64,000 bases of DNA, taken from NCBI RefSeq assembly GCF_030296835.1, contig NZ_AP027923.1, positions 738,571 to 802,570 on the forward strand, given 5' to 3'. Positions 9,896 through 18,150 of this stretch are shown piece after piece. The notes under the pieces were generated by a model that was given only the letters and a program-made list of their open reading frames with translations, was not told the DNA's origin and made no database searches. Within the stretch, counting starts at the first letter, position 1; each line of letters begins with the position of its first letter. The translations under genes were made by a program, and so were the position numbers. This DNA is from Pseudoalteromonas sp. MM1 (lineage in GTDB: Bacteria; Pseudomonadota; Gammaproteobacteria; Enterobacterales; Alteromonadaceae).

Positions 9896-10621
9896 ATGGG
9901 CAGAGCATTTGAAGTCCGTAAGAGCTCGATGGCTAAAACAGCCAACGCAAAAACTAAAGTTAACTCAAAGTACGGTAAAGAAATTTATGTTGCCGCTAAA
10001 AATGGCGAACCAGATCCTGATGTCAATCAATCACTGCGTCGCCTTATAGAAAAAGCAAAAAAAGACCAAGTACCCGCTCACGTAATAGAAAAAGCAATTG
10101 AAAAAGCTGCCGGCGGGGCAGGGGAAGATTACTCGCCTGCACGTTACGAAGGCTATGGCCCAGGTAACTGCATGGTTATTGTTGATTGTTTAACAGATAA
10201 CCCAAACCGCACAATTAAAGATGTGCGCTTACCGTTTACCAAAACAGAGTCAAAAATTGGTACTCCGGGTTGTGTTGCACACATGTTCGATCACCTTGCT
10301 GTACTAGGTTTTGCCGGTGACGATGATGAAGTAGTACTTGAAGCACTTATGATGGCTGATGTTGATGTAACCGACGTTGAAGTTGAAAATGGTAAAGTGT
10401 CGGTATTTGCACCACATACTGAGTACTATAAAGCTAAAACAGCACTTGAGGAAAACTTTGAAGGAATAAACTTTGAAGTAGATGAAATTACGTTTGTGCC
10501 GCAAGTACATGTTGAAATTGAAGATGAAGAAGTGATTGCTAATTTTGACAAGTTCATCAACATGCTTGAAGACTGTGATGACGTGCAAAATGTGTATCAC
10601 AATGCCATCGTTAAAAATTAA
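9896..10621 (+). CDS. YebC/PmpR (YeeN-like) family DNA-binding or translation-associated regulator
   Basis: A 241-residue member of the YebC/TACO1 family. It has the family hallmarks: MGRAFEVRK...[20 protein letters not shown] near the start, a [12 protein letters not shown] segment, [29 protein letters not shown] and a C-terminal DDVQNVYHN. The pattern is closer to E. coli YeeN than to YebC. Members have been described both as transcriptional regulators and as ribosome-associated factors, so the precise role here is open. It is monocistronic, followed by a strong terminator. Confidence 0.93.
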   Translation: MGRAFEVRKSSMAKTANAKTKVNSKYGKEIYVAAKNGEPDPDVNQSLRRLIEKAKKDQVPAHVIEKAIEKAAGGAGEDYSPARYEGYGPGNCMVIVDCLTDNPNRTIKDVRLPFTKTESKIGTPGCVAHMFDHLAVLGFAGDDDEVVLEALMMADVDVTDVEVENGKVSVFAPHTEYYKAKTALEENFEGINFEVDEITFVPQVHVEIEDEEVIANFDKFINMLEDCDDVQNVYHNAIVKN

Positions 10622-10660
10622 TTTAGAGCATAGCTACAGTTAGTAAACATAACGATAAAC

Positions 10661-10697
10661 AAAAAGCGCGTTTTGTGTAGGCAAAACGCGCTTTTTT
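10661..10697. terminator. bidirectional rho-independent terminator
   Basis: AAAAAGCGCGTTTTG / CAAAACGCGCTTTTTT, a near-perfect stem with a 6-nt loop, A-run on one side and U-run on the other. It lies between the convergent YeeN-like gene (+) and glcB (-) and can serve both. Confidence 0.92.
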
Positions 10698-10716
10698 AGT
10701 ATTAAAAAAATGTTAG

Positions 10717-12909
10717 CTATTCAGCTAGGTTATGATGTTTTACTTTATATTTTAATCGATAGCTATGAAGTAGCGGCTCAGTGTAGCCACTTGGCTGCTT
10801 AGCACCTTCTAATACAAGTGCTAAAGCGGCTTGATAAGCAATACTATTTTTAAGTGACTCTTCGCTTTGTGCCATTGGCTTATACGCGCTATCGTGCTCA
10901 TTTTGGCCATCCACCACTTTGGCCATTTTAGCCATAACAGACTCTATTTGTTGTTGTGTGCACACGCCATGCTGTAGCCAATTGGCCATATGTTGGCTTG
11001 AAATACGCAAAGTTGCTCTGTCTTCCATTAAGCCTATATGGTTAATATCAGGCACTTTTGAGCAGCCAATACCTTGGTCTATCCAACGTACTACGTAGCC
11101 TAAAATACCTTGTGCATTGTTCTCAAGCTCACTTTGTATGTCTTCTTTACTAAGCGTTTGTGGCTGTGCCATTAAAGGAGGCGTAAGTAAATCTGTAAGG
11201 CTTGCGATGCCGCGTTTGGCTATTTCTTTTTGATCGCTAAATACATCTACATCGTGATAATGCATAGCATGCAAAGTTGCAGCGGTAGGCGAGGGCACCC
11301 ATGCGGTATTAGCACCAGATTGCACATGAGCCAGCTTTTGTTCCATCATAAGTGCCATTTTATCTGGCATGGGCCACATACCTTTACCTATTTGCGCTTT
11401 ACCGCTTAGGCCGCAAGCAAGGCCTGTGTCAACGTTACGATCTTCGTATGCTTTGATCCACGGTTGAGTTTTAATCGCTGCTTTTGGCAAAGCCACCCCC
11501 GCGTGCATAGAGGTATGAATCTCATCGCCCGTACGGTCTAAAAAGCCGGTATTTATAAATACCGCGCGCGCTTTGGCTGCATGAATGCAGGCTTTTAAAT
11601 TGACTGAGGTACGGCGCTCTTCATCCATTATTCCCATTTTTAAGGTGTTTTTTGGCAAACTAAGCGCTTCTTCTACCATGGTAAAAAGCGTATTGGTAAA
11701 GGCAACTTCATCAGGGCCATGCATTTTGGGTTTAACAATATTAATGCTTTGTGCACTGGTATTTTTAATGCCTGTTTTTTTATTTAAATCGTGCAGAGCG
11801 GCGGTTGCGCTAAACATAGCATCCATAATTCCTTCAAATACCGGTTGGCCGTATATGTCGGTAATGGCAGGGTTTGTCATTAAGTGGCCTACATTGCGTA
11901 CAAACATCATGCTGCGGCCTTTGAGCGTAAGGCTGCTACCATCAAGGGCGGTATACTGCCTATCGTTTTGTAAGGTACGTTCTATGGTTTTATCGCCTTT
12001 TTTAAACGATTCAACCAAGTTACCTTGCATTAAACCAAGCCAGTTTTTGTAAACTTGTACTTTATCCTCGGCATCTACTGCAGCAACTGAGTCTTCGCAA
12101 TCCATAATGGTTGTTAGTGCAGCTTCAAGTAGCACATCTTTTAAGCCTGCTTTGTCGGCTTGGCCAATAGGGTGGTGGTGGTCTATTTGTAGCTCTACAT
12201 GCAGGCCATTGTTTTTTAGTAAAATTGCACTTGGGTTTTGTGCCTCGCCTTGGTATCCAATCAGTTGCTCGGGGTTTTTTAATTGGGTATGTGAGCTGTC
12301 TCTTAAGGTAATAGACAGAGCACCTTCAACAATTGAGTAGTTTGTGCTTTCTATATGTGAGCCATTCTTAAGGGGCAGGGCTTTATCTAAAAACTGACGC
12401 GCATACGCCATTACTTTAAAACCACGAACCGGATTATACGTAGTGCCTTTTTCGGCGCCATCGTCTTCACTTAGTACGTCGGTGCCGTAAAGAGCATCAT
12501 ATAACGAACCCCAGCGCGCGTTAGCCGCATTAAGTGCAAAGCGTGCGTTACTAACAGGCACAACAAGCTGTGGGCCTGCGCTAAGTGCTATTTCGGGCTC
12601 TACATTTTGCGTTTCAATTGTAAAGTTTGCAGGCTCTGGTACTAGATAGCCAATGTCTGTTAAAAATGCTTGGTACTTCGCGCTATCCCACGTTTTATTT
12701 GCTTTATGGTAGTCATCTATTTGTTGTTGTAGCTGCTCGCGCTTAGCTAAAAGGGCGTTATTTTGCGGGGTAAGCGTTTGCACTATGTTTGCAAAGCTTT
12801 GCCAAAATTGTTGCTCAGATAAATGAGTGCCTGGGAGTAGCTGTGTTTTTACAAAGTTGGCCAGCTGTGTATCTACGCTTAGCCCTGAGTGTGTGAGAGT
12901 GTGTGCCAT
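10717..12909 (-). CDS. glcB: malate synthase G
   Basis: Condenses glyoxylate with acetyl-CoA to malate. It is the second enzyme of the glyoxylate shunt and acts in the cytoplasm. The length of 730 residues fits the monomeric G isoform rather than the ~530-residue A form. Characteristic segments are visible: ESTNYSIVEGALSI, MMFVRNVGHLMTNP, the acidic MDCEDSVAAVD metal region, MGIMDEERRTSVNLKACI, and the C-terminal catalytic GLMEDRATLRISSQ with the general-base Asp. The ATG at 12909 is preceded by GGAAGGT. It is divergent from aceA across 236 bp, a natural place for shared control of the shunt, although no operator was recognised. Confidence 0.96.
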   Translation of the reverse strand: MAHTLTHSGLSVDTQLANFVKTQLLPGTHLSEQQFWQSFANIVQTLTPQNNALLAKREQLQQQIDDYHKANKTWDSAKYQAFLTDIGYLVPEPANFTIETQNVEPEIALSAGPQLVVPVSNARFALNAANARWGSLYDALYGTDVLSEDDGAEKGTTYNPVRGFKVMAYARQFLDKALPLKNGSHIESTNYSIVEGALSITLRDSSHTQLKNPEQLIGYQGEAQNPSAILLKNNGLHVELQIDHHHPIGQADKAGLKDVLLEAALTTIMDCEDSVAAVDAEDKVQVYKNWLGLMQGNLVESFKKGDKTIERTLQNDRQYTALDGSSLTLKGRSMMFVRNVGHLMTNPAITDIYGQPVFEGIMDAMFSATAALHDLNKKTGIKNTSAQSINIVKPKMHGPDEVAFTNTLFTMVEEALSLPKNTLKMGIMDEERRTSVNLKACIHAAKARAVFINTGFLDRTGDEIHTSMHAGVALPKAAIKTQPWIKAYEDRNVDTGLACGLSGKAQIGKGMWPMPDKMALMMEQKLAHVQSGANTAWVPSPTAATLHAMHYHDVDVFSDQKEIAKRGIASLTDLLTPPLMAQPQTLSKEDIQSELENNAQGILGYVVRWIDQGIGCSKVPDINHIGLMEDRATLRISSQHMANWLQHGVCTQQQIESVMAKMAKVVDGQNEHDSAYKPMAQSEESLKNSIAYQAALALVLEGAKQPSGYTEPLLHSYRLKYKVKHHNLAE

Positions 12910-13145
12910 ATTTACCTTCCTTAAACGGTCGCGGTGTTGTTGTGTGCGTTAAAACAACAATAACGCAAAAAAGGCTCAGTGCATGCATTTTAATCATTCA
13001 CAAAAAATATAGCGGCAATAACAACTATAAATTTACTAAATCTAAAAAATAAGCCTAATGTTGAATTAAGCGATACGGAGCACACACTCCTAGCCACTCT
13101 CACAATAATTTAAATAATTTATAGACCCGTTCGAAGGATTTTATT
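12910..13145. promoter_or_regulatory. divergent glcB/aceA control region
   Basis: This 236-bp region separates the starts of malate synthase and isocitrate lyase, so it must carry both promoters. AAGGA ribosome sites sit next to both starts. No palindrome convincing enough to name a regulator was seen. Confidence 0.5.
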
Positions 13146-14747
13146 ATGACAACATACACACGTGAAACCGATACTCTAGCAACACTTTGCCAATCTCAAG
13201 GCAGTGCATGGAAAGCCATTAACCCAGAATATGCAAGCCGCATGCGTTTACAAAACCGTTTTCGTACTGGGATTGAAATTGCCCAATACACCGCAGATGT
13301 AATGCGTGAAGATATGGCCGCTTATGATAAAGACACCAGCCAATACACACAGTCTTTAGGTTGTTGGCATGGTTTTACTGCACAGCAAATGATGATGGCA
13401 ATAAAGCGCCATCAAAAAACCACTAAGCGCAGTTATGTTTACTTAAGTGGCTGGATGGTTGCAGCCCTTCGCTCTGCATTTGGGCCGTTACCCGATCAAA
13501 GTATGCACGAAAAAACCTCTGTGCCTGCGCTTATTGAAGAAATTTATACGTTTTTAAAACAAGCTGATGCGCGAGAGCTAGACCACTTATTTAACGAGCT
13601 TGATGAAGCCAAAGCCAATGGCGGCAATGTGCAAGCGGTGCTAGATAAAATTGATAATTTTGAAACGCATGTAGTGCCTATTATTGCCGATATTGATGCT
13701 GGTTTTGGTAACGAAGAAGCAACTTACTTACTTGCTAAAAAGATGATTGAAGCGGGTGCATGTGCCATTCAAATAGAAAACCAAGTGTCAGACGCTAAAC
13801 AGTGTGGCCATCAAGCAGGTAAAGTAACTGTTCCGCACGAAGACTTTTTAGCAAAAATTAATGCTGTACGTTACGCATTTTTAGAGCTTGGTATTGATAA
13901 CGGTATTATTGTTGCGCGTACCGACTCATTAGGTGCAAGCCTGACGCAAAAAGTGCCTGTATCACAAACGCCAGGAGATTTAGCTAGCCAATACAATGCG
14001 TTTTTAGAAACCACACCTATTAACGGTGTAGATGACTTAAACGAAGGCGATACGGCAATGAAGATTAATGGCCAATTATGTAAGCCAACGCGTTTAGAAA
14101 ATGGTTTGTACCAGTTCCGTGAAGGCACTGAAAAAGACCGTGTAGTACTAGACTGTGTAACAAGCTTACAGTCAGGTGCTGATTTATTGTGGATTGAAAC
14201 CGAAAAACCACATGTTAAGCAAATTGCAGAGCTAGTAAACCGTGTTAAAGAGCAAGTGCCTGATGCGAAACTTGTTTATAACAATTCACCGTCGTTCAAC
14301 TGGACGCTTAAGTTCCGTGAGCAAGTGTATCAGCAGTGGGTAGATGAAGGTAAAGATGTAAGTGCATACCCAAGCCTTGGTGATAACAAAGGCTTTATGG
14401 CACCCGAAATGGACGCTACAGAGCTTGCTGCCGAAGCTGATGTATTAGTGCAAAACTTCCAGCGCGATGGTGCACGTGAAGCGGGTATTTTCCATCACTT
14501 AATTACGCTGCCTACTTACCATACGGCTGCACTGAGCACTGATATTTTGTCAGAAGGCTACTTTGGTGACATGGGGATGCTTGCTTATGTACGCGACGTT
14601 CAACGCCAAGAAATTCGCCGCGAACAAGCCTCTGTTAAGCATCAAGACTTAGCAGGCTCTAATATTGGCGATACGCATAAAGAGTACTTCTCTGGTGAGA
14701 ATGCCCTCAAAGCCGGTGGTGAAGATAACACCATGAACCAGTTTTAA
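13146..14747 (+). CDS. aceA: isocitrate lyase (long form)
   Basis: Cleaves isocitrate to glyoxylate and succinate, the first step of the glyoxylate shunt. At 533 residues it belongs to the long bacterial subgroup also seen in Pseudomonas, not the ~430-residue E. coli type. The catalytic cysteine is Cys220, in DAKQCGHQAGKVTVP, where the family's short form has KKCGH. Other conserved parts are PIIADIDAGFGNEEATYLL and LVYNNSPSFNW. Start ATG follows GAAGGA. The gene is divergent from glcB and ends at a strong terminator. Assignment is secure. Confidence 0.97.
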   Translation: MTTYTRETDTLATLCQSQGSAWKAINPEYASRMRLQNRFRTGIEIAQYTADVMREDMAAYDKDTSQYTQSLGCWHGFTAQQMMMAIKRHQKTTKRSYVYLSGWMVAALRSAFGPLPDQSMHEKTSVPALIEEIYTFLKQADARELDHLFNELDEAKANGGNVQAVLDKIDNFETHVVPIIADIDAGFGNEEATYLLAKKMIEAGACAIQIENQVSDAKQCGHQAGKVTVPHEDFLAKINAVRYAFLELGIDNGIIVARTDSLGASLTQKVPVSQTPGDLASQYNAFLETTPINGVDDLNEGDTAMKINGQLCKPTRLENGLYQFREGTEKDRVVLDCVTSLQSGADLLWIETEKPHVKQIAELVNRVKEQVPDAKLVYNNSPSFNWTLKFREQVYQQWVDEGKDVSAYPSLGDNKGFMAPEMDATELAAEADVLVQNFQRDGAREAGIFHHLITLPTYHTAALSTDILSEGYFGDMGMLAYVRDVQRQEIRREQASVKHQDLAGSNIGDTHKEYFSGENALKAGGEDNTMNQF

Positions 14748-14768
14748 CTTTTCTAGATAGTGTTACTC

Positions 14769-14790
14769 AAGGGCCATATGGCCCTTTTTT
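14769..14790 (+). terminator. rho-independent terminator after aceA
   Basis: AAGGGCC-ATAT-GGCCCTT followed by TTTT, about 20 bp past the aceA stop. Confidence 0.92.
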
Positions 14791-14980
14791 GTTGCCTAGT
14801 AATTTACTGGATCACGTTTTAACTAGCCTAAAAATTTTTAGATCAGTGTTTAACTAGCTGATGACTTAAAGCGCTTTAATGGCGTATTTTTACTTTAAAA
14901 GGGATAAAATGCGGTAAATATTTAGCTAAATAGGCTGTTTTTTATATTTTAAGGTGGCTACTAAAAAATAATAAACCGAA

Positions 14981-15106
14981 TTTTTACTAACTTAATGCCG
15001 TTATAAAACATTTTTTTACTAACTGAATGCTTATAAACAGTGGCTCAAACCGGTTTTTTACTAACTCATGCCGCAAAAAGTGTAATAAACCGAAATTTTA
15101 CTAACT
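14981..15106. repeat. four short direct repeats TTTTTACTAACT
   Basis: The 12-mer TTTTTACTAACT occurs at 14981-14992, 15013-15024 and 15055-15066, and as ATTTTACTAACT at 15095-15106. Three of the four are preceded by AACCG. Copies start 32, 42 and 40 bp apart. They lie in the 477-bp gene-free gap between aceA and the S9 peptidase gene, both of which end here. The repeats could be binding sites or a decayed microsatellite-like array. No gene was found in this gap. Confidence 0.75.
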
Positions 15107-15140
15107 GAAAAACAGCTAAGTCCGATATGGTTTAGTATAT

Positions 15141-15165
15141 AAACTGTAAAGGGGGTTTACAGTTT
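15141..15165. repeat. CTGTAAA palindrome, copy 2
   Basis: Perfect 10-bp arms AAACTGTAAA / TTTACAGTTT around GGGGG, 60 bp beyond the stop of the S9 peptidase gene (minus strand). It could act as a terminator hairpin for that gene, but the same core recurs in other positions. Confidence 0.75.
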
Positions 15166-15224
15166 TACATTGGGCAAAATATTAGCCACACAGGGGTGGC
15201 TAATATTAAATTTAAATACACAAC

Positions 15225-17261
15225 TTACTTTTCATTTGTATGTTTATCAAACCACCATTGAATGTAGGCTACTTTGGTCATTAAGTTAGAAGGGCGCGCT
15301 GTAATTCCGTGCGACGCATTAGGAATGCGCACCATAGCGGTATCAACACCTTGCAGCTTAAGAGCTTGATAAAATTGCTCGGTTTCAGAAATAGGAGTGC
15401 GGTAATCTGACTCACCCGTTAAAAGCATGGTTGGCGTTGTTACATTACCTACATAGCTAATTGGTGAGCGTTTCATGTAGTGCTCAATATGATCCCAAGG
15501 CTTACCCGGAAACCAGTAATCGGCAAAAAACGGATAAAAATCTGCAGTTAGTACAAAGCTGAACCAATTAATAACAGGTTTAGCAACCACCGCTGCAGCA
15601 AACCTATCAGTGTGACCTACAATCCACGCGGTTAAAACACCACCGCCAGAACCACCAGTTACAAATAGTTTAGATTCATCAATAAAGCCTTTCGCTATTA
15701 GCGCATCAACGCCACTCATTAAGTCGTCAAAATCATTACTAGGGTAATTATGATGAATTGTTTGAGCAAACGTTTTACCGTATGAGTCACTGCCTCGCGG
15801 GTTCATATATAAAACTACGTTCCCTTTGGCTGCAAATAATTGTACCTCGGTACTAAAATGAGGGCCGTAATTAGCCACAGGGCCGCCATGAATTTCTAAA
15901 ACAAGTGGGTATTTTTTTGTTTTATCGAACCCCGGAGGGTATGCGATCCAACCTTGAATTGGTAGTTGGTCGTGGCTTGATTTAAGCCAAATTTCTTCTA
16001 CTCTCGCCAATTCTTTATCGCCTAGCGCATCGGCATTAAGCGTAGTGAGGCGCTGAGCTTTGTCTCGTTTTAAAGTGGCTATATCGGCCGGGCGTTGAGT
16101 GTCAGCCAGAGTAAAAACAATTTCGCCATCTTCACTTACATCAAAATCGCCTCCTGAGTAAGGGCGTCCAAAAGCAACGCTACCTATTTGCTCGGTTAGC
16201 ACTTTACGTTTACCACTACGTGGTTGATAGGCAAGAGCGGTTTTCCCTTCGTCTGCGTAGCTAAAATAAACGCCTTTAGAATTGGCACTCCATTTAATTT
16301 GCCCCACGCTTCTATCAAAACTAGGGGTTAGGCTTTTAGTATCGCCGGTTTTTAAATCACGAATATAAAGCTGCGTATTTTCGTAATTGGTGCGTTTATC
16401 GTCATAGCCTGTGTAGGCTAAGTAACGCCCATCGGGAGATACTTTAGGTTGTTGATCAGGGCCATCTCTATTGGTTACTGCCTCAATAGCTAGCGTGTTT
16501 AAATTAAGTTTATACACTTCGCTATTGGTAGGTTTTAATTGATTTTGAGCGTGCCTATTAGCTGAAAAATAAAGTGATTTACCGTCTTTACTAAAACTTA
16601 CCTCACCTGCATTATTAAATTCATCATCAGTGAGCTGCTTTGCATTACCGCCGTTTGCATCAATTGCAAATAATTGGCTATAGCCTTTTTGTGTGTATCC
16701 TCCACCGTCGGCTCGGTAGTAAACATCATCTATAAATTTAGCTGGCTCTGCCCATGTAGCACCTTTTGGCTTGCCAGGTAAGTTAACGGGTGGTGCACTA
16801 CTACTTGGCACAAACATGCTAAAAATAAGCTGATTAGAATTAGGGCTCCAAGTAATGGCTCGTGGGCTGCTGGTTAGGTTACTAATTTTTGCTACAGCAC
16901 CTGTTTTAAGCCACTTCATATAAATTTGACTGCTACCATCGCGGTTAGATATAAATGCAAGGCGTTGGCCATCAGGTGAAAGTACTGGGGAGTGATCCAT
17001 ATGCACGCCAGATGTAAGCGGCTGTAGTTGTTTGGTTTTATAATCTACTGACCAAATATTACTGACTTTGCGATCGGTTTTTATATCCATACGATTACGT
17101 ACAAAGTACACCGTTTTACCATCCTCAGTTATATCAATCTGATTGGCGTATTCAAGATTAAACACATCTTGCAACTGTAGTGTGTTGTTTTTTGCAAAAG
17201 CTAGCTGACTGCTACCGAGTAATAAACTGCTACTCAAACTAAGTGCCATAAGCGTCTTCAT
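15225..17261 (-). CDS. exported S9-family prolyl oligopeptidase-like serine peptidase
   Basis: Serine peptidase of the dipeptidyl/acylaminoacyl peptidase type, exported by a signal peptide (MKTLMALSLSSSLLLGSSQLAFA). The N-terminal ~370 residues form a WD40-like beta-propeller with repeated SPDGRYLAYTG / SKDGKSLYFSA-type blades (TolB-like). The C-terminal alpha/beta-hydrolase domain carries GGSGGGVLTAW with nucleophile Ser538, then Asp619 (GESDYRTP) and His651 (NASHGITARP), in the correct triad order. Total length 678 residues is normal for the family. It is monocistronic, with no peptidase partner nearby. Natural substrates are probably small peptides in the periplasm; that is inference. Confidence 0.94.
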   Translation of the reverse strand: MKTLMALSLSSSLLLGSSQLAFAKNNTLQLQDVFNLEYANQIDITEDGKTVYFVRNRMDIKTDRKVSNIWSVDYKTKQLQPLTSGVHMDHSPVLSPDGQRLAFISNRDGSSQIYMKWLKTGAVAKISNLTSSPRAITWSPNSNQLIFSMFVPSSSAPPVNLPGKPKGATWAEPAKFIDDVYYRADGGGYTQKGYSQLFAIDANGGNAKQLTDDEFNNAGEVSFSKDGKSLYFSANRHAQNQLKPTNSEVYKLNLNTLAIEAVTNRDGPDQQPKVSPDGRYLAYTGYDDKRTNYENTQLYIRDLKTGDTKSLTPSFDRSVGQIKWSANSKGVYFSYADEGKTALAYQPRSGKRKVLTEQIGSVAFGRPYSGGDFDVSEDGEIVFTLADTQRPADIATLKRDKAQRLTTLNADALGDKELARVEEIWLKSSHDQLPIQGWIAYPPGFDKTKKYPLVLEIHGGPVANYGPHFSTEVQLFAAKGNVVLYMNPRGSDSYGKTFAQTIHHNYPSNDFDDLMSGVDALIAKGFIDESKLFVTGGSGGGVLTAWIVGHTDRFAAAVVAKPVINWFSFVLTADFYPFFADYWFPGKPWDHIEHYMKRSPISYVGNVTTPTMLLTGESDYRTPISETEQFYQALKLQGVDTAMVRIPNASHGITARPSNLMTKVAYIQWWFDKHTNEK

Positions 17262-17362
17262 TTGTATTCCCTGTTGTGGTTTTTGTATACATAGTTATAT
17301 GTCAGCAGGGAAGGGATGAAAAGCGCGATGCGGTGAAACTATAATTTGTAACTACGAGTTAA

Positions 17363-17385
17363 AGCTGTAAAGGGGCTTTACAGCT
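17363..17385. repeat. CTGTAAA palindrome, copy 3
   Basis: AGCTGTAAAG-GGG-CTTTACAGCT, perfect 10-bp arms, starting 16 bp after the pxpA stop on the minus strand. Possible terminator hairpin without a clear U-run. Same core as 5808-5828 and 15141-15165. Confidence 0.75.
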
Positions 17386-17400
17386 CGGGAGTATGAGCTA

Positions 17401-18132
17401 TTAAGCTAACTCACACAGTGATTTTATTTCTCTAATGAGTGCAATACCGGCTGCGTTATCGCCATGTACACATAAGCTATTAGCATTTAAATTTAGTGTA
17501 TTTCCTGAGCGGGTAGTGACACTGCCGTCGCTTAATAGTTGTTTTACTTGCGCTAAAAGAGCAGGTTTGTCGTGAACACTGCCCTCAAGCTGGCGAGAAA
17601 CTAAATGCCCTTCATCTGTATATTGTCTGTCGGCAAAGGCTTCTAAAATAAGTTCTACGCCTAACGTTTTAGCGGCAAGAGCATGTTTAGCTGAGTCTTT
17701 AGTAGCTAACAGCATGAGCTTTAGTGGCGAGGGGTAATGAGCAATGGCTGTAATAACGGTTTGCAAAATATGGTCGTTTTTCATCATATCGTTATACAAA
17801 GCACCATGAGGCTTAACATAGCTAAGTGTTAAGCCTTGCACTTTAGCCATGCCATCAAGGGCGGCAATTTGGTAATGTAAACAATTAGTAAGTTCTTGCG
17901 CGCTAAGCGCCATAGAACGCCTGCCAAAGCCTTGCTGGTCGGGGTAACTGGGGTGCGCACCTATTTGTACTTTGTGGCGCTTTGCTAAATGCAATGTATC
18001 GGCAATTACATCTGGGTCTCCTGCGTGAAACCCGCACGCAATATTTGCCATATCAATATGAGGCATTACTTCATCATCTAACCCCATTTTCCATGCGCCA
18101 AAGCTTTCGCCTAAATCGCAATTAAGTTTCAT
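17401..18132 (-). CDS. pxpA: LamB/YcsF family, 5-oxoprolinase subunit A
   Basis: PxpA is one of three subunits of bacterial 5-oxoprolinase, which opens 5-oxoproline to glutamate with ATP. The 243-residue protein begins MKLNCDLGESFGAW and keeps the family signature NIACGFHAGDPDVI, then IGAHPSYPDQQGFGRR and VKPHGALYNDM. The pxpB and pxpC partners are not in this window. Here the gene follows a GH3 lipoprotein by 18 bp and is probably co-transcribed with it. This pairing might place it in peptidoglycan or peptide recycling; that is speculation. Confidence 0.93.
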   Translation of the reverse strand: MKLNCDLGESFGAWKMGLDDEVMPHIDMANIACGFHAGDPDVIADTLHLAKRHKVQIGAHPSYPDQQGFGRRSMALSAQELTNCLHYQIAALDGMAKVQGLTLSYVKPHGALYNDMMKNDHILQTVITAIAHYPSPLKLMLLATKDSAKHALAAKTLGVELILEAFADRQYTDEGHLVSRQLEGSVHDKPALLAQVKQLLSDGSVTTRSGNTLNLNANSLCVHGDNAAGIALIREIKSLCELA

Positions 18133-18150
18133 TTTTATCCCTTGTTATTA

